A stretch of DNA of 64,000 bases from Ignavibacteriales bacterium (GTDB taxonomy: Bacteria > Bacteroidota > Ignavibacteria > Ignavibacteriales > Ignavibacteriaceae), in the NCBI GenBank assembly GCA_003538625.1, contig DPRR01000029.1:1-64000 (forward strand), written 5' to 3'. The translations under genes were made by a program, and so were the position numbers. Of this stretch, positions 41,920 through 49,365 are shown piece by piece. The number at the start of each line of letters is the position of its first letter. Positions within the stretch are counted from its first letter, which is position 1. The notes under the pieces were generated by a model. The model was not told the origin of the DNA, ran no database searches, and was given only the letters and a program-made list of their open reading frames with translations.

Positions 41920-43191
41920 ATGTCGCGATTTGCAACCATCGATAAAGAAAAACCGATGTCAGCAGTTTTAAAAGTTGTTGGTGTTGGTGGTGGAGGCTGT
42001 AATGCCATCGAAAGCATGATTGCTCGCGGGTTAAGCGGTGTGGAATACATTGCCGTTAATACCGATTCACAAGTTCTAAGAAGCAGTACTGCTACACATA
42101 AAGTTCAGTGTGGTGGTGCTATCACTCGCGGCTTAGGTGCCGGAGCCGATCCTAATATCGGAAGAAAATCCGCAGAAGAAGATCGTGACCAGCTTGCTGA
42201 AGTTCTTTCAGGAAGTGATATGGTTTTTATTACTGCAGGTATGGGCGGTGGAACCGGAACAGGCGCTGCTCCTGTAATTGCCTCAATAGCAAAAAGCATA
42301 GGTGCTTTGGTAGTTGGTATTGTTACTAAGCCTTTCCGTTGGGAAGGAAAACAAAGAATGCTTAACGCTGAAAAAGGTATAATGGAATTACGCCAGCACG
42401 TTGATAGTTTAATTGTAATTCCGAATGAAAGACTACTTAACATTTTAGATAAAGCTACAAATGCTTTTGCAGCGTTTGATAAACCAAACGAAGTTCTCTA
42501 CGAAGCAACTCGAGGTATTGCAGACATCATTACAATTGAAGGATTGATAAATGTAGATTTTGCTGATGTTCGCGCGGTAATGAATTCCAGCGGCGAAGCT
42601 TTGATGGGATGCGGAATTGCAAGTGGTGAAAATCGTGCGATTGAAGCTGCGCAAAAAGCAATTTCCAGTCCGCTGCTTGAAGGTGTAAATATCAAAGGTG
42701 CAAAAAGTGTACTTGTTAATGTTACCGGATCCAGTAGTATGACAATGCAGGAAATTGATGAAGGCAACAGCATTATCTTTGAAGCTGCGGGCGAAGAAGC
42801 AAACGTAATTTTTGGCGTTGTTAAAAAAGATGAAATGAACGACTACATTTCCTATACTGTAATTGCAACCGGTTTTGATAGTGCAAGAGGAAATAATTTC
42901 GGTAACAAAAGCCTTGCTGCTAAAAAACATACTCCAACACTAACAGATAATATCCGCGGTGGTTTTACTTTATTTCCACCTGAGAATGTTGATTCTAATA
43001 ATCTTGAAATCCCGACTATCATAAGGGTCAACAGTCCAAAATCTTCTATTGAAGACGATGAAGAAAAAAATACTCCAAGTGGATTTGCTGTTGAAAATTC
43101 AAGATACTCCTGGGCAAAAGAAAGAAACGAGAAAAAGGATGATTCTAATGATGATGATAGCTCATCATTCTTAAGAATGATTATGGATTAA
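41920..43191 (+). CDS. ftsZ: Cell division GTPase FtsZ
   Basis: A 423-residue tubulin homologue that builds the division ring. VVGVGGGGCNAIE and GGGTGTGAAPVIA are the nucleotide-binding loops; the T7 loop region NVDFADVRAVM contains the catalytic Asp. After a linker of about 80 residues the tail ends SSSFLRMIMD, similar to the FLR-containing peptide that binds FtsA. An AGGAGG ribosome binding site nine bases upstream is the strongest in the cluster and fits the high FtsZ demand. Confidence 0.96.
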   Translation: MSRFATIDKEKPMSAVLKVVGVGGGGCNAIESMIARGLSGVEYIAVNTDSQVLRSSTATHKVQCGGAITRGLGAGADPNIGRKSAEEDRDQLAEVLSGSDMVFITAGMGGGTGTGAAPVIASIAKSIGALVVGIVTKPFRWEGKQRMLNAEKGIMELRQHVDSLIVIPNERLLNILDKATNAFAAFDKPNEVLYEATRGIADIITIEGLINVDFADVRAVMNSSGEALMGCGIASGENRAIEAAQKAISSPLLEGVNIKGAKSVLVNVTGSSSMTMQEIDEGNSIIFEAAGEEANVIFGVVKKDEMNDYISYTVIATGFDSARGNNFGNKSLAAKKHTPTLTDNIRGGFTLFPPENVDSNNLEIPTIIRVNSPKSSIEDDEEKNTPSGFAVENSRYSWAKERNEKKDDSNDDDSSSFLRMIMD

Positions 43192-43201
43192 GTCATTAAG
43201 A

Positions 43202-43334
43202 ACATCTGAAAAATTACTTTACTTAAGTCATCCTGAAGATTGCTTGTCGGCAGACAGGTTTATTTCAAGATCAAAAAGTCAGATTCCGAAATAAATTCGG
43301 AATGACAAAAAATGTCTTACGATTTTTCAGATGT
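43202..43334. repeat. MITE-like inverted repeat after ftsZ
   Basis: Perfect 13-bp terminal arms ACATCTGAAAAAT (43202-43214) and ATTTTTCAGATGT (43322-43334) enclose about 107 bases, with a smaller hairpin GATTCCGAA/TTCGGAATGA inside. No coding capacity. It may also act as a processing or termination structure for the ftsZ transcript. Confidence 0.65.
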
Positions 43335-43379
43335 GAATAAAATCTAAATATTTTTCAATAAGTAATTCAGAGAGGATTT

Positions 43380-43577
43380 ATGAGTGACCGTCATTCAAAT
43401 TCTGAGGGTGAGAATATTCTCTCTGCAAATGAGATTGAAAAAAATCTATTTAACAGTAAAGAACATTTCGATCTGTTAAATTGGATATCAAAATTAATAG
43501 ATAAACTTTTTGTTTACCTTTCCTTCATCGAAGGCGTTATAATAGTAGTCGGATTGATTTATATTTTTATTAAATAG
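43380..43577 (+). CDS. Small protein with a C-terminal membrane anchor
   Basis: A 65-residue protein with a polar, acidic N-terminal half and one membrane helix at the C-terminus (about 45-64, FIEGVIIVVGLIYIFIK). AGAGAGG supplies a good ribosome binding site. It is on the strand of the dcw operon, 190 bases after ftsZ and beyond the inverted repeat, so it may have its own transcript. Tail-anchored topology; no known family. Confidence 0.6.
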   Translation: MSDRHSNSEGENILSANEIEKNLFNSKEHFDLLNWISKLIDKLFVYLSFIEGVIIVVGLIYIFIK

Positions 43578-43588
43578 CTCAATTGATT

Positions 43589-43783
43589 TCACTCATCAAT
43601 TAACCGCGATTCTATCATTACATTTTCATCGTAGTCTTGCACTATAATAACACGGTTTGGTCTACAGCAAATCCGGCAATCTTCCACAAAATCCTGTTTT
43701 CCTTCAATTGTAAGATCTACCCATACCGAATTTTCTACGCCGCAATATTGGCAAACCCAGTTTAATGTATCATCTGTTTGCAT
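43589..43783 (-). CDS. CPXCG-type cysteine-rich protein
   Basis: A 64-residue protein with two Cys clusters (WVCQYCG and DCRICCRP), probably a zinc ribbon of the small CPXCG-motif family, followed by an acidic tail. ATG at 43783 (MQTDD) has GAGG seven bases upstream and is preferred over the ATG at 43798, because that ribosome binding site lies between the two. Function is unknown in the family. It converges with the preceding small gene. Confidence 0.75.
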   Translation of the reverse strand: MQTDDTLNWVCQYCGVENSVWVDLTIEGKQDFVEDCRICCRPNRVIIVQDYDENVMIESRLIDE

Positions 43784-44119
43784 TTTGTCCTCACACAATA
43801 AATTTACAACCGTAATAAGGCATTTAAATTGTTTAAAATCAATTCTTGAAAAGGCTATTGCTTTTGAATTTTAAATATTTTATATAGTGCTCAAGTGTTC
43901 ACTATTTTATTGATTTGTAAAAGGTAGCTATTTCGTTCCTACGGAACTCTCCTTGTGTTAACGTGAACTAAAGGTTAACAATGTATTGTCCCTATGGGAC
44001 AGAAATAATGGGTAATGGTCAATGTTCCGTTAGGAACAAGATATTGGTAAACATTGAGCAGGATTCAAAAAAAGTCCCATCGGGACGAAATATTTTTTAT
44101 TGGATAGATGTAATTATAA
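43784..44119. other. Intergenic region with REP-like hairpin array
   Basis: 336 bases without a real gene. The second half holds four short palindromes (see repeat entry) and a reading frame that only passes through them. An in-frame stop directly precedes the ATG at 44120, and no ribosome binding site is visible there. Confidence 0.7.
43935..44086. repeat. Array of four REP-like hairpins
   Basis: Four small inverted repeats of one type, GTYCC-n-GGRAC: GTTCCTACGGAAC (43935), GTCCCTATGGGAC (43988), GTTCCGTTAGGAAC (44024) and GTCCCATCGGGAC (44074). Arms are conserved while loops vary. They are about 36 to 53 bases apart. They sit 2 kb from a REP-associated transposase gene. Confidence 0.75.
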
Positions 44120-45784
44120 ATGGAAACCGAAGAATTAACATATCAACCACCAAAAGAATGGCGTGAAAGTACAAAAGTGCTTTCGCTTTATCCGCCAATA
44201 CCAAGAAACACCAATGCGGTTAATTTTGATATTTACGATTTTGAAATGCTCTTTAATGATGAGCAAACAAACCAGCTAATCCGCACAGGACAAACGATTG
44301 GATGCTTTTATATTGAGTCTCCGGGAATGCGTTCACTTCTTCGCAAGCTTGATGTTCATGATTTTGAAATGCTTACCGCAGCAAGTTCAATTATTCGTCC
44401 CGGTGTTGCAGAAAGCGGAATGATGCAGGAATTTATTGCACGCCATAAAGATCCGGCAAGAAGAATATATCTTATACCTGAAATGAAAGATGTTCTGGGT
44501 GAAACTTACGGAGTTATGATTTACCAGGAAGATGTTATAAAAGTTGCGCATCATGTTGCAGGATTATCTCTGGAAGAAGCCGATCTTCTTCGCCGGGCAA
44601 TGAGCGGTAAAATGCGCTCGCACTCTGCAATGCAAAAAATAATTGAAAAATATTTTTTATCCTGCAAGAATAAAGGGCTTAGCGATACACAAGCAAAAGA
44701 GTTGTGGAGGCAAATAGAATCTTTTGCAGGATATTCGTTCTGTAAAGCTCACAGTGCATCATTTGCTTTGCTTTCGTACCAGGTTGCATTTCTTAAATCG
44801 CATTATCCTGCAGAGTTTATGGCAAGTGTTTTAAGTAATCGGGGCGGATTTTATTCCGCTGCTGTTTATGTGTGGGAATGTAAACGATTGGGATTGAAGA
44901 TGCATCTTCCGTGTATCAACAAAAGCAATTACGAGTACTCTGGAAAGAAAGATGAAATTCGGATTGGTTTGATGGCAATAAAAAATCTCTCGCGTAACTC
45001 TATTCAAAAAATATTGGATGAAAGAAAAAATGATGGTGAGTATCATTCGCTGGCGGATTTTCTTATCCGCACAAAGTTGGGATTTGAAGAAACATCTATA
45101 CTTATAAAATGCGGAGCGATGGGGCGCTTTAAAAAAACAAGGCCAGAGCTTTTACGTCTGCTGGATATTTACATCCACAAAAGAAAAATTCTTAATGAAA
45201 GTTATAACGATCTTTTCTTGCACGAAACTTTTGTGATGGAAAATGAAGTAAAGACAAACATAAACTTTAGCGTTGAAGAAATTTGTAAAGCAGAGTATGA
45301 AACGTTTGATTATATGGTAACACGGCATCCGCTATATTTTTACCGGAGTTTTACCGAGCATTCTGCAATAGTTAAAGCAAGGGATTTGAATAAACATCGC
45401 GGCAAAAACGTAAGGTTAATTGGATGGTATATGACATCTAAAAGAATAAAAACACGCAAAGGGGATATAATGAAATTCCTTTCACTTGAAGACACAACGG
45501 GAACCTTTGAAGCAGTAATTTTTCCGCGCGAGTATGAGAAATTTGCCGAGCATACAATGTCTATGGGTCCTTATATTATTGAGGGTAAGGTTGATGAGAG
45601 CGATGCTACAAATGTTGTTGTAAGTAAGCTTAGTGTTTTGTCTGTTACGTCTGTAAAAGTTGCGGACCAAAAAGACAGCGTGGACAACAAATATTTTGGT
45701 GATGTAGAAAAGATAAGTGAAGAAGATTTTATGCTGCTCGAAGGAATCGATAAAGAAAAATTAAGATTGGCTTATGCGAGTTGA
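44120..45784 (+). pseudogene. C-terminal half of a DNA polymerase III alpha subunit (DnaE-like), 5' truncated
   Basis: A 554-residue frame that aligns with the second half of DnaE: fingers (GCFYIESPGMRSLLRKL, IIRPGVAESGMM, YQEDVIKVAHHVAG, SFAGYSFCKAHSASFALLSY), a helix-hairpin-helix region (about 270-330) and an OB-fold (RGKNVRLIGWYMTSKRIK to about 500). The PHP domain and the palm with all three catalytic Asp are absent. A stop codon precedes the ATG, and the upstream DNA is a repeat array, so this is most likely a gene that lost its 5' half. A split polymerase completed by a gene elsewhere cannot be excluded. Confidence 0.75.
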
Positions 45785-45798
45785 TTTTGGTTTTGTAA

Positions 45799-45906
45799 CC
45801 TCAACCTTCAGGTTGATGAGAATGAAGTAAAAGTTTACAATCTAAAATTTATGAGATTCCTTATCTGTATAGCATATTTCGCAAGCTGAAGCTTGCGGCT
45901 ACCAAT
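45799..45906 (+). repeat. 108-bp direct repeat, left copy
   Basis: Nearly identical to 46405-46513, in the same orientation. It starts with CCTCAACCTTCAGGTTGA (palindromic core AACCTTCAGGTT) and ends with a second palindrome, TTCGCAAGCTGAAGCTTGCG. Together the two copies enclose the transposase gene. Confidence 0.9.
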
Positions 45907-45921
45907 CTCAAAAAAAATATA

Positions 45922-46398
45922 CTAATCCCATTCATTCAAGTTATAAATTGTTGAGCATTTGTAAGGATACTTTTTCCAGTAATCAGTAATACCTGCACGC
46001 ACAGGATTATTGAGAATGTATCTTAAATGAATCTCAAGATTTTCCTCACTTCGAAGAATATGATCGTAATAATCCTTTTGCCAATAAGTGTTTTTTGAAT
46101 TCTTGCTCAGATAATATCCTGATTTTTGTTTAAACATTTCCAAGCATTTTTTAACGTTGGAATTAGAGTTGTTTCCACCTAAAACTAAATGCACATGTTC
46201 AGGCATAAACAAATAAATAAAAGCAAAACAATCAAAAGATTTCAATTCATCTAATAGCATTTGCTCAAAAACTTGGAAGGAAGAATCATTTGTAAAATAT
46301 TGTTTTCTATCTTTAATGCATAAGGTAAAAGATATTGGTCTTTCTCCAATATAAATTTCTTCAATAAGCCTATGTCTTTTCTCTCTAATTATTTTCAT
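45922..46398 (-). CDS. REP-associated tyrosine transposase (RAYT)
   Basis: A 158-residue Y1/HUH transposase of the IS200-like, REP-associated group. The HUH motif is MPEHVHLVLGG (His68, His70); ECLEM-like helix, YWQKDYYDHILRSEENLEIH with candidate catalytic Tyr (Tyr110 or Tyr111), and YILNNPVRAGI near the end are all typical. Such enzymes nick single-stranded palindromes and are credited with spreading REP elements. ATG at 46398 is chosen; the GAGG six bases upstream lies in the flanking repeat. TTG at 46410 would place the start inside the repeat. Confidence 0.88.
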   Translation of the reverse strand: MKIIREKRHRLIEEIYIGERPISFTLCIKDRKQYFTNDSSFQVFEQMLLDELKSFDCFAFIYLFMPEHVHLVLGGNNSNSNVKKCLEMFKQKSGYYLSKNSKNTYWQKDYYDHILRSEENLEIHLRYILNNPVRAGITDYWKKYPYKCSTIYNLNEWD

Positions 46399-46404
46399 AG
46401 GTAG

Positions 46405-46513
46405 CCTCAACCTTCAGGTTGAGGAAAAATGAAGTAAAAGTTTACAATCTAAAATTTATGAGATTCCTTATCTGCATAGCATATTTCGCAAGCTGAAGCT
46501 TGCGGCTACCAAT
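46405..46513 (+). repeat. 109-bp direct repeat, right copy
   Basis: Second copy of the repeat at 45799. Here the first palindrome is perfect (CCTCAACCTTCAGGTTGAGG, 46405-46424), and the second is TTCGCAAGCTGAAGCTTGCG. The copies differ by only a few bases, mainly just after the first palindrome. Confidence 0.9.
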
Positions 46514-46529
46514 TTTAAAAAAAATAAAT

Positions 46530-47027
46530 CTACTTCATATTCACAAACTGGGTAGGGAAGTCCAATTCAGCTTCTTTAACGATAGTAATAACAGATTGAA
46601 GATCATCAATCTTTGCACCTGTAACCCTAACTTGCTCATCTTGAATTTGTGCACTAACCTTTAGTTTGGATTCTTTAATCAGCTTGGTAATAATCTTGGC
46701 GTTTTCTTTTGAGATTCCGCTTTGAAGATTAATAACTTGTTTAAGTCTTCCACCGGAGGCGGCTTCCGGTTCATTATACTTTAAAGCTTTAATGGAGATA
46801 TTTCTGCGAATGAACTTTGTTTCTAAAATATCCAGGGCTGATTTACGCGAATAATCATCCTTTGTATTCATAGTAATGAGCTTATCTTTTTTGTTAAGCT
46901 CAAGTTCGGTGTTAGAATCCTTAAGATCATAACGCTGATGAATTTCTTTTAATGCCTGATTAACGGCATTATCTGCTTCCTGAAAATCAATTTCAGAAAC
47001 TATATCGAATGAGTGATTTTGTGCCAT
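46530..47027 (-). CDS. yajQ: YajQ-family nucleotide-binding protein
   Basis: A 165-residue protein of the UPF0234 family, two RNA-recognition-like folds. SFDIVSEIDFQEADNAVNQA opens it, IHQRYDLKDSNTEL is a strong signature, and IKESKLKVSAQIQDEQVRVT with AELDFPTQFVN closes it. YajQ proteins bind nucleic acid or cyclic di-GMP and act as regulatory effectors in some species. Length is normal. The stop is 16 bases beyond the right RAYT repeat. Confidence 0.93.
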   Translation of the reverse strand: MAQNHSFDIVSEIDFQEADNAVNQALKEIHQRYDLKDSNTELELNKKDKLITMNTKDDYSRKSALDILETKFIRRNISIKALKYNEPEAASGGRLKQVINLQSGISKENAKIITKLIKESKLKVSAQIQDEQVRVTGAKIDDLQSVITIVKEAELDFPTQFVNMK

Positions 47028-47304
47028 GACTTCTTGGTATTTATTGTTATCAAATATTACGACAGGAATAATGGAATTTCAAATCTCAAAAAACTTTATT
47101 GCGAAATACAAAAGAGTCATTTCGAAGGAGTCTTCGACTGAGAAATCTTCTACAATATTACTGACAGATTTCTCTCCCGATAAATCGGGATCGAAATGAC
47201 AAAAACAAGAGTTAGACAATAAATCATAAATAACAGATATAAAACTCTACAATTCTAACTCCATTATTTTAATATTTCAACACTCGAGCATTCCATTTTA
47301 GGTA
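47028..47304. other. Intergenic region with a MITE-like palindrome
   Basis: No gene. It holds the nested inverted repeat at 47116-47200; the remainder is AT-rich and leads into the tRNA-derived repeats. Confidence 0.6.
47116..47200. repeat. MITE-like nested inverted repeat
   Basis: Outer arms GTCATTTCGA (47116-47125) and TCGAAATGAC (47191-47200); inner arms GAGAAATCT (47140-47148) and AGATTTCTC (47166-47174). The right arm contains the small hairpin TCCCGAT-AA-ATCGGGA (47175-47190), a sequence type that also appears inside the decayed tRNA copy at 47601. Confidence 0.75.
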
Positions 47305-47480
47305 GTCGGGGTGATAGGATTCTTCCGAAGGAATCCCTTTGGGAGAACCTACGACCTCTTCTACAATAAAAATAATTCCATTAATTCCAAAAGTCGGGGT
47401 GATAGGATTCTTCCGAAGGAATCCCTTTGGGAGAACCAACGACCTCTTCTACAATAAAAGTAATTCCATTAATTCTAAAA
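47305..47480 (-). repeat. Two tandem 88-bp units made from the tRNA-Pro 3' part with inserted hairpins
   Basis: Units 47305-47392 and 47393-47480 each begin with the acceptor and T-arm of the adjacent tRNA-Pro (minus strand), interrupted in the T loop by 22 bases that form two small hairpins, TTCCGAAGGAA and TCCCTTTGGGA. They continue for 15 bases of tRNA match and end in the same AT-rich flank found beside the real gene. Confidence 0.85.
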
Positions 47481-47481
47481 G

Positions 47482-47555
47482 TCGGGGTGATAGGATTCGA
47501 ACCTACGGCCTCTTCGTCCCGAACGAAGCGCGCTACCGGGCTGCGCTACACCCCG
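47482..47555 (-). tRNA. tRNA-Pro(CGG)
   Basis: A 74-base cloverleaf on the minus strand: acceptor CGGGGTG/CACCCCG with discriminator A, D arm GCGC...GCGC, anticodon arm CTTCG-TTCGGGA-CGAAG with anticodon CGG, T arm GTAGG-TTCGAAT-CCTAT. CCA is not encoded. All stems pair (one G-T in the T stem), so this copy looks functional while the neighbouring copies are not. Confidence 0.93.
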
Positions 47556-47590
47556 AAAAACAAGTGTAGAAAGAAAATTATTTGAAAGAA

Positions 47591-47668
47591 CCTTCGAACT
47601 TCCCGATCCAATCGGGACGCGCTACCGGGCGGAGTTTAACCCGATTCCTGATCGGGGCTACACCCCGA
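47591..47668 (-). pseudogene. Decayed tRNA-Pro copy carrying two inserted hairpins
   Basis: The 5' half of the tRNA-Pro is recognisable (CGCGCTACCGGGC and GCTACACCCCGAAAAA on the plus strand), but the anticodon loop is replaced by TCCCGATCCAATCGGGA (47601-47617), and the D loop is interrupted by a segment containing CCCGATTCCTGATCGGG (47640-47656). Both are hairpins of the same family. Confidence 0.75.
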
Positions 47669-47785
47669 AAAAGGTGTTTATCTGCTCCGCAAATATAAAA
47701 ATATTTTCAATCAAAGCTGTTTTATTCTTTACTTTAAAAATTAATACCCTTAAGTTTGATTCAAATAAAAATTAACCTTTAACTC

Positions 47786-47813
47786 TATCCCGCGAGATGG
47801 AAAAGGATGAAAG
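47786..47813 (+). promoter_or_regulatory. PyrR-binding RNA element
   Basis: TATCCCGCGAGATGGAAAAG followed by GATGAAAG resembles the PyrR-binding loop of pyr leader RNAs (UCCCGnGAGnnnGGAAAGG). It lies about 30 bases before the terminator hairpin in front of pyrR. It would bind PyrR with UMP and favour termination. Confidence 0.6.
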
Positions 47814-47842
47814 AAATTAAAAGTAAAATAAAAATAAGGTAA

Positions 47843-47876
47843 CCTCTGAGGATAATTAATCCGAAGAGGCTTTTTT
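47843..47876 (+). terminator. Attenuator hairpin in the pyr leader
   Basis: Stem CCTCT/AGAGG with an inner GGAT/ATCC stem, followed by GCTTTTTT. The 3' arm AGAGG is the only ribosome-binding-site-like sequence before the pyrR start at 47881, so the hairpin could control both termination and translation. Confidence 0.7.
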
Positions 47877-47880
47877 GTAT

Positions 47881-48426
47881 ATGGATGTAAAATCAAAAAT
47901 AATAGATGCTGAAGGATTTGACCGAATCCTTACAAGAATGGCGCACGAAATTCTTGAAAAAAATAAAGGCTCACACAATTTAGTTTTGATGGGAATGAGA
48001 ACTCGCGGTGAGTTTTTAGGTAAACGAATTGCTGAAAAAATTAAGATTATTGACAGCACTGATATACCATTCGGAGTGCTTGATGTGACGCTCTATCGAG
48101 ATGATTTTAGAACAAGATTAAAACAACCGGAAGTTTCTGTATCAAATATAACTTTTGACATAAATGAAAAAGATATAATTCTGGTTGATGATGTTTTATT
48201 TACAGGAAGAACAGTTCGCTCTGCATTAAACGCAATTATGGATATGGGTAGACCGGCTTCGATCCAGCTTTGCATAATGATTGATCGAGGTCATCGTGAA
48301 CTTCCAATTCGTGCTGATTATGTTGGCAAAAACATTCCTACATCCCAAAACGAAGAAATAAAAGTTAAAATTAAAGAACACGATGGTGAAGATGCCATCT
48401 ACATTATCGAATCAGAAAAGAAATAA
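47881..48426 (+). CDS. pyrR: Pyrimidine operon regulator / uracil phosphoribosyltransferase
   Basis: A 181-residue PRTase-fold protein. IILVDDVLFTGRTVRSALNA is the PRPP-binding loop in its PyrR form, and LVLMGMRTRGEFLGKRIAEK plus VTLYRDDFR are further signatures. It senses UMP/UTP versus PRPP, binds the leader RNA upstream and has some uracil phosphoribosyltransferase activity. ATG at 47881 is chosen over TTG at 47875, which lies in the terminator T-run. First gene of the pyr operon. Confidence 0.93.
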   Translation: MDVKSKIIDAEGFDRILTRMAHEILEKNKGSHNLVLMGMRTRGEFLGKRIAEKIKIIDSTDIPFGVLDVTLYRDDFRTRLKQPEVSVSNITFDINEKDIILVDDVLFTGRTVRSALNAIMDMGRPASIQLCIMIDRGHRELPIRADYVGKNIPTSQNEEIKVKIKEHDGEDAIYIIESEKK

Positions 48427-48432
48427 AGAAAC

Positions 48433-49353
48433 ATGTCATTATCAAGCCGGCATTTATTGGGTCTGAAGGATGTTCCTAAAGAAGATATCCAATTAATTTT
48501 AGACACCGCTACAACTTTCCGTGAAATACTTGAAAGACCAATTAAAAAAGTTCCAACACTGCAAGGCAAAACTGTTGTAAATCTTTTTTATGAAAGCTCA
48601 ACAAGAACAAGAATTTCTTTTGAACTCGCAGAAAAAAGACTATCTGCAGATTCAGTAAACTTTGCAGTTTCCGGAAGCAGTGTTAGTAAAGGTGAGACAT
48701 TGAAAGATACAGTGCGAAATATCGAAGCTATGAAGGTTGATATGATTGTCGTCAGGCACGCTTGCGCGGGAGTTCCGTTGATGCTTACCAAGTTATCTGA
48801 TTCAAATGTTATAAACGCTGGTGATGGAATTCATGAGCATCCTACACAAGGATTACTTGATATGTATTCTATCCGTGAAAAACTTGGCAGGCTTGAAGGA
48901 TTAAAAGTTTGTATCGTTGGAGATGTTGCTCATAGCCGAGTTGCACTCTCAAACATTTACGGATTAAAAACTATGGGAGCCAAAGTTTCTGTTTGCGGTC
49001 CTTCAACTATGATTCCTAAATTCCTGGATGAACTTGGTGTGGATGTAATTCATAATATCGATGAAGCAATTCAGGAAAATGATGTGCTTAATGTTTTGCG
49101 AATCCAGTTGGAAAGAAAAGCACGTGAGTATTTTCCTTCAATAAGAGAATACTCCAAGTACTTTGGAATTGATAGAGAGCGATTAGAAAAAAATGGTAAA
49201 GATATTTTGATACTCCATCCTGGCCCTATAAACAGGGGCGTTGAGATATCATCAGAAGTTGCAGACGGAAACTCGCAAATAATTTTACAACAGGTTACAA
49301 ATGGAGTTGCCGTTAGAATGGCAGTGCTGTATTTACTCGGAACACTTAATTAG
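48433..49353 (+). CDS. pyrB: Aspartate carbamoyltransferase catalytic chain
   Basis: A 306-residue enzyme that makes carbamoyl-aspartate, the committed step of UMP synthesis. ESSTRTRISFELAEKRL is the carbamoyl-phosphate motif, DGIHEHPTQGLLDMYSI the second binding motif, and LHPGPINRGVEIS the C-terminal loop. Length fits the class without a regulatory chain (no pyrI is seen). Six bases separate it from both neighbours, so pyrR-pyrB-pyrC form one operon. Confidence 0.95.
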   Translation: MSLSSRHLLGLKDVPKEDIQLILDTATTFREILERPIKKVPTLQGKTVVNLFYESSTRTRISFELAEKRLSADSVNFAVSGSSVSKGETLKDTVRNIEAMKVDMIVVRHACAGVPLMLTKLSDSNVINAGDGIHEHPTQGLLDMYSIREKLGRLEGLKVCIVGDVAHSRVALSNIYGLKTMGAKVSVCGPSTMIPKFLDELGVDVIHNIDEAIQENDVLNVLRIQLERKAREYFPSIREYSKYFGIDRERLEKNGKDILILHPGPINRGVEISSEVADGNSQIILQQVTNGVAVRMAVLYLLGTLN

Positions 49354-49365
49354 AAAGTTTTGAAA

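Noticed and set aside
42445..42930. 161-codon minus-strand frame opposite ftsZ
   Set aside because: It is antisense to a conserved gene, with biased Cys/Phe/Asn composition and no ribosome binding site.
43981..44166. 61-codon plus-strand reading frame
   Set aside because: It runs through the REP-like hairpins, overlaps the DnaE-like frame and has no protein-like pattern.
47305..47480. CRISPR-like array
   Set aside because: Only two units repeat head to tail without unique spacers, and both derive from the tRNA.
47339..47569. 76-codon plus-strand frame
   Set aside because: It passes through the tandem tRNA-derived units and over the antisense of the tRNA-Pro gene, so it is an artefact.
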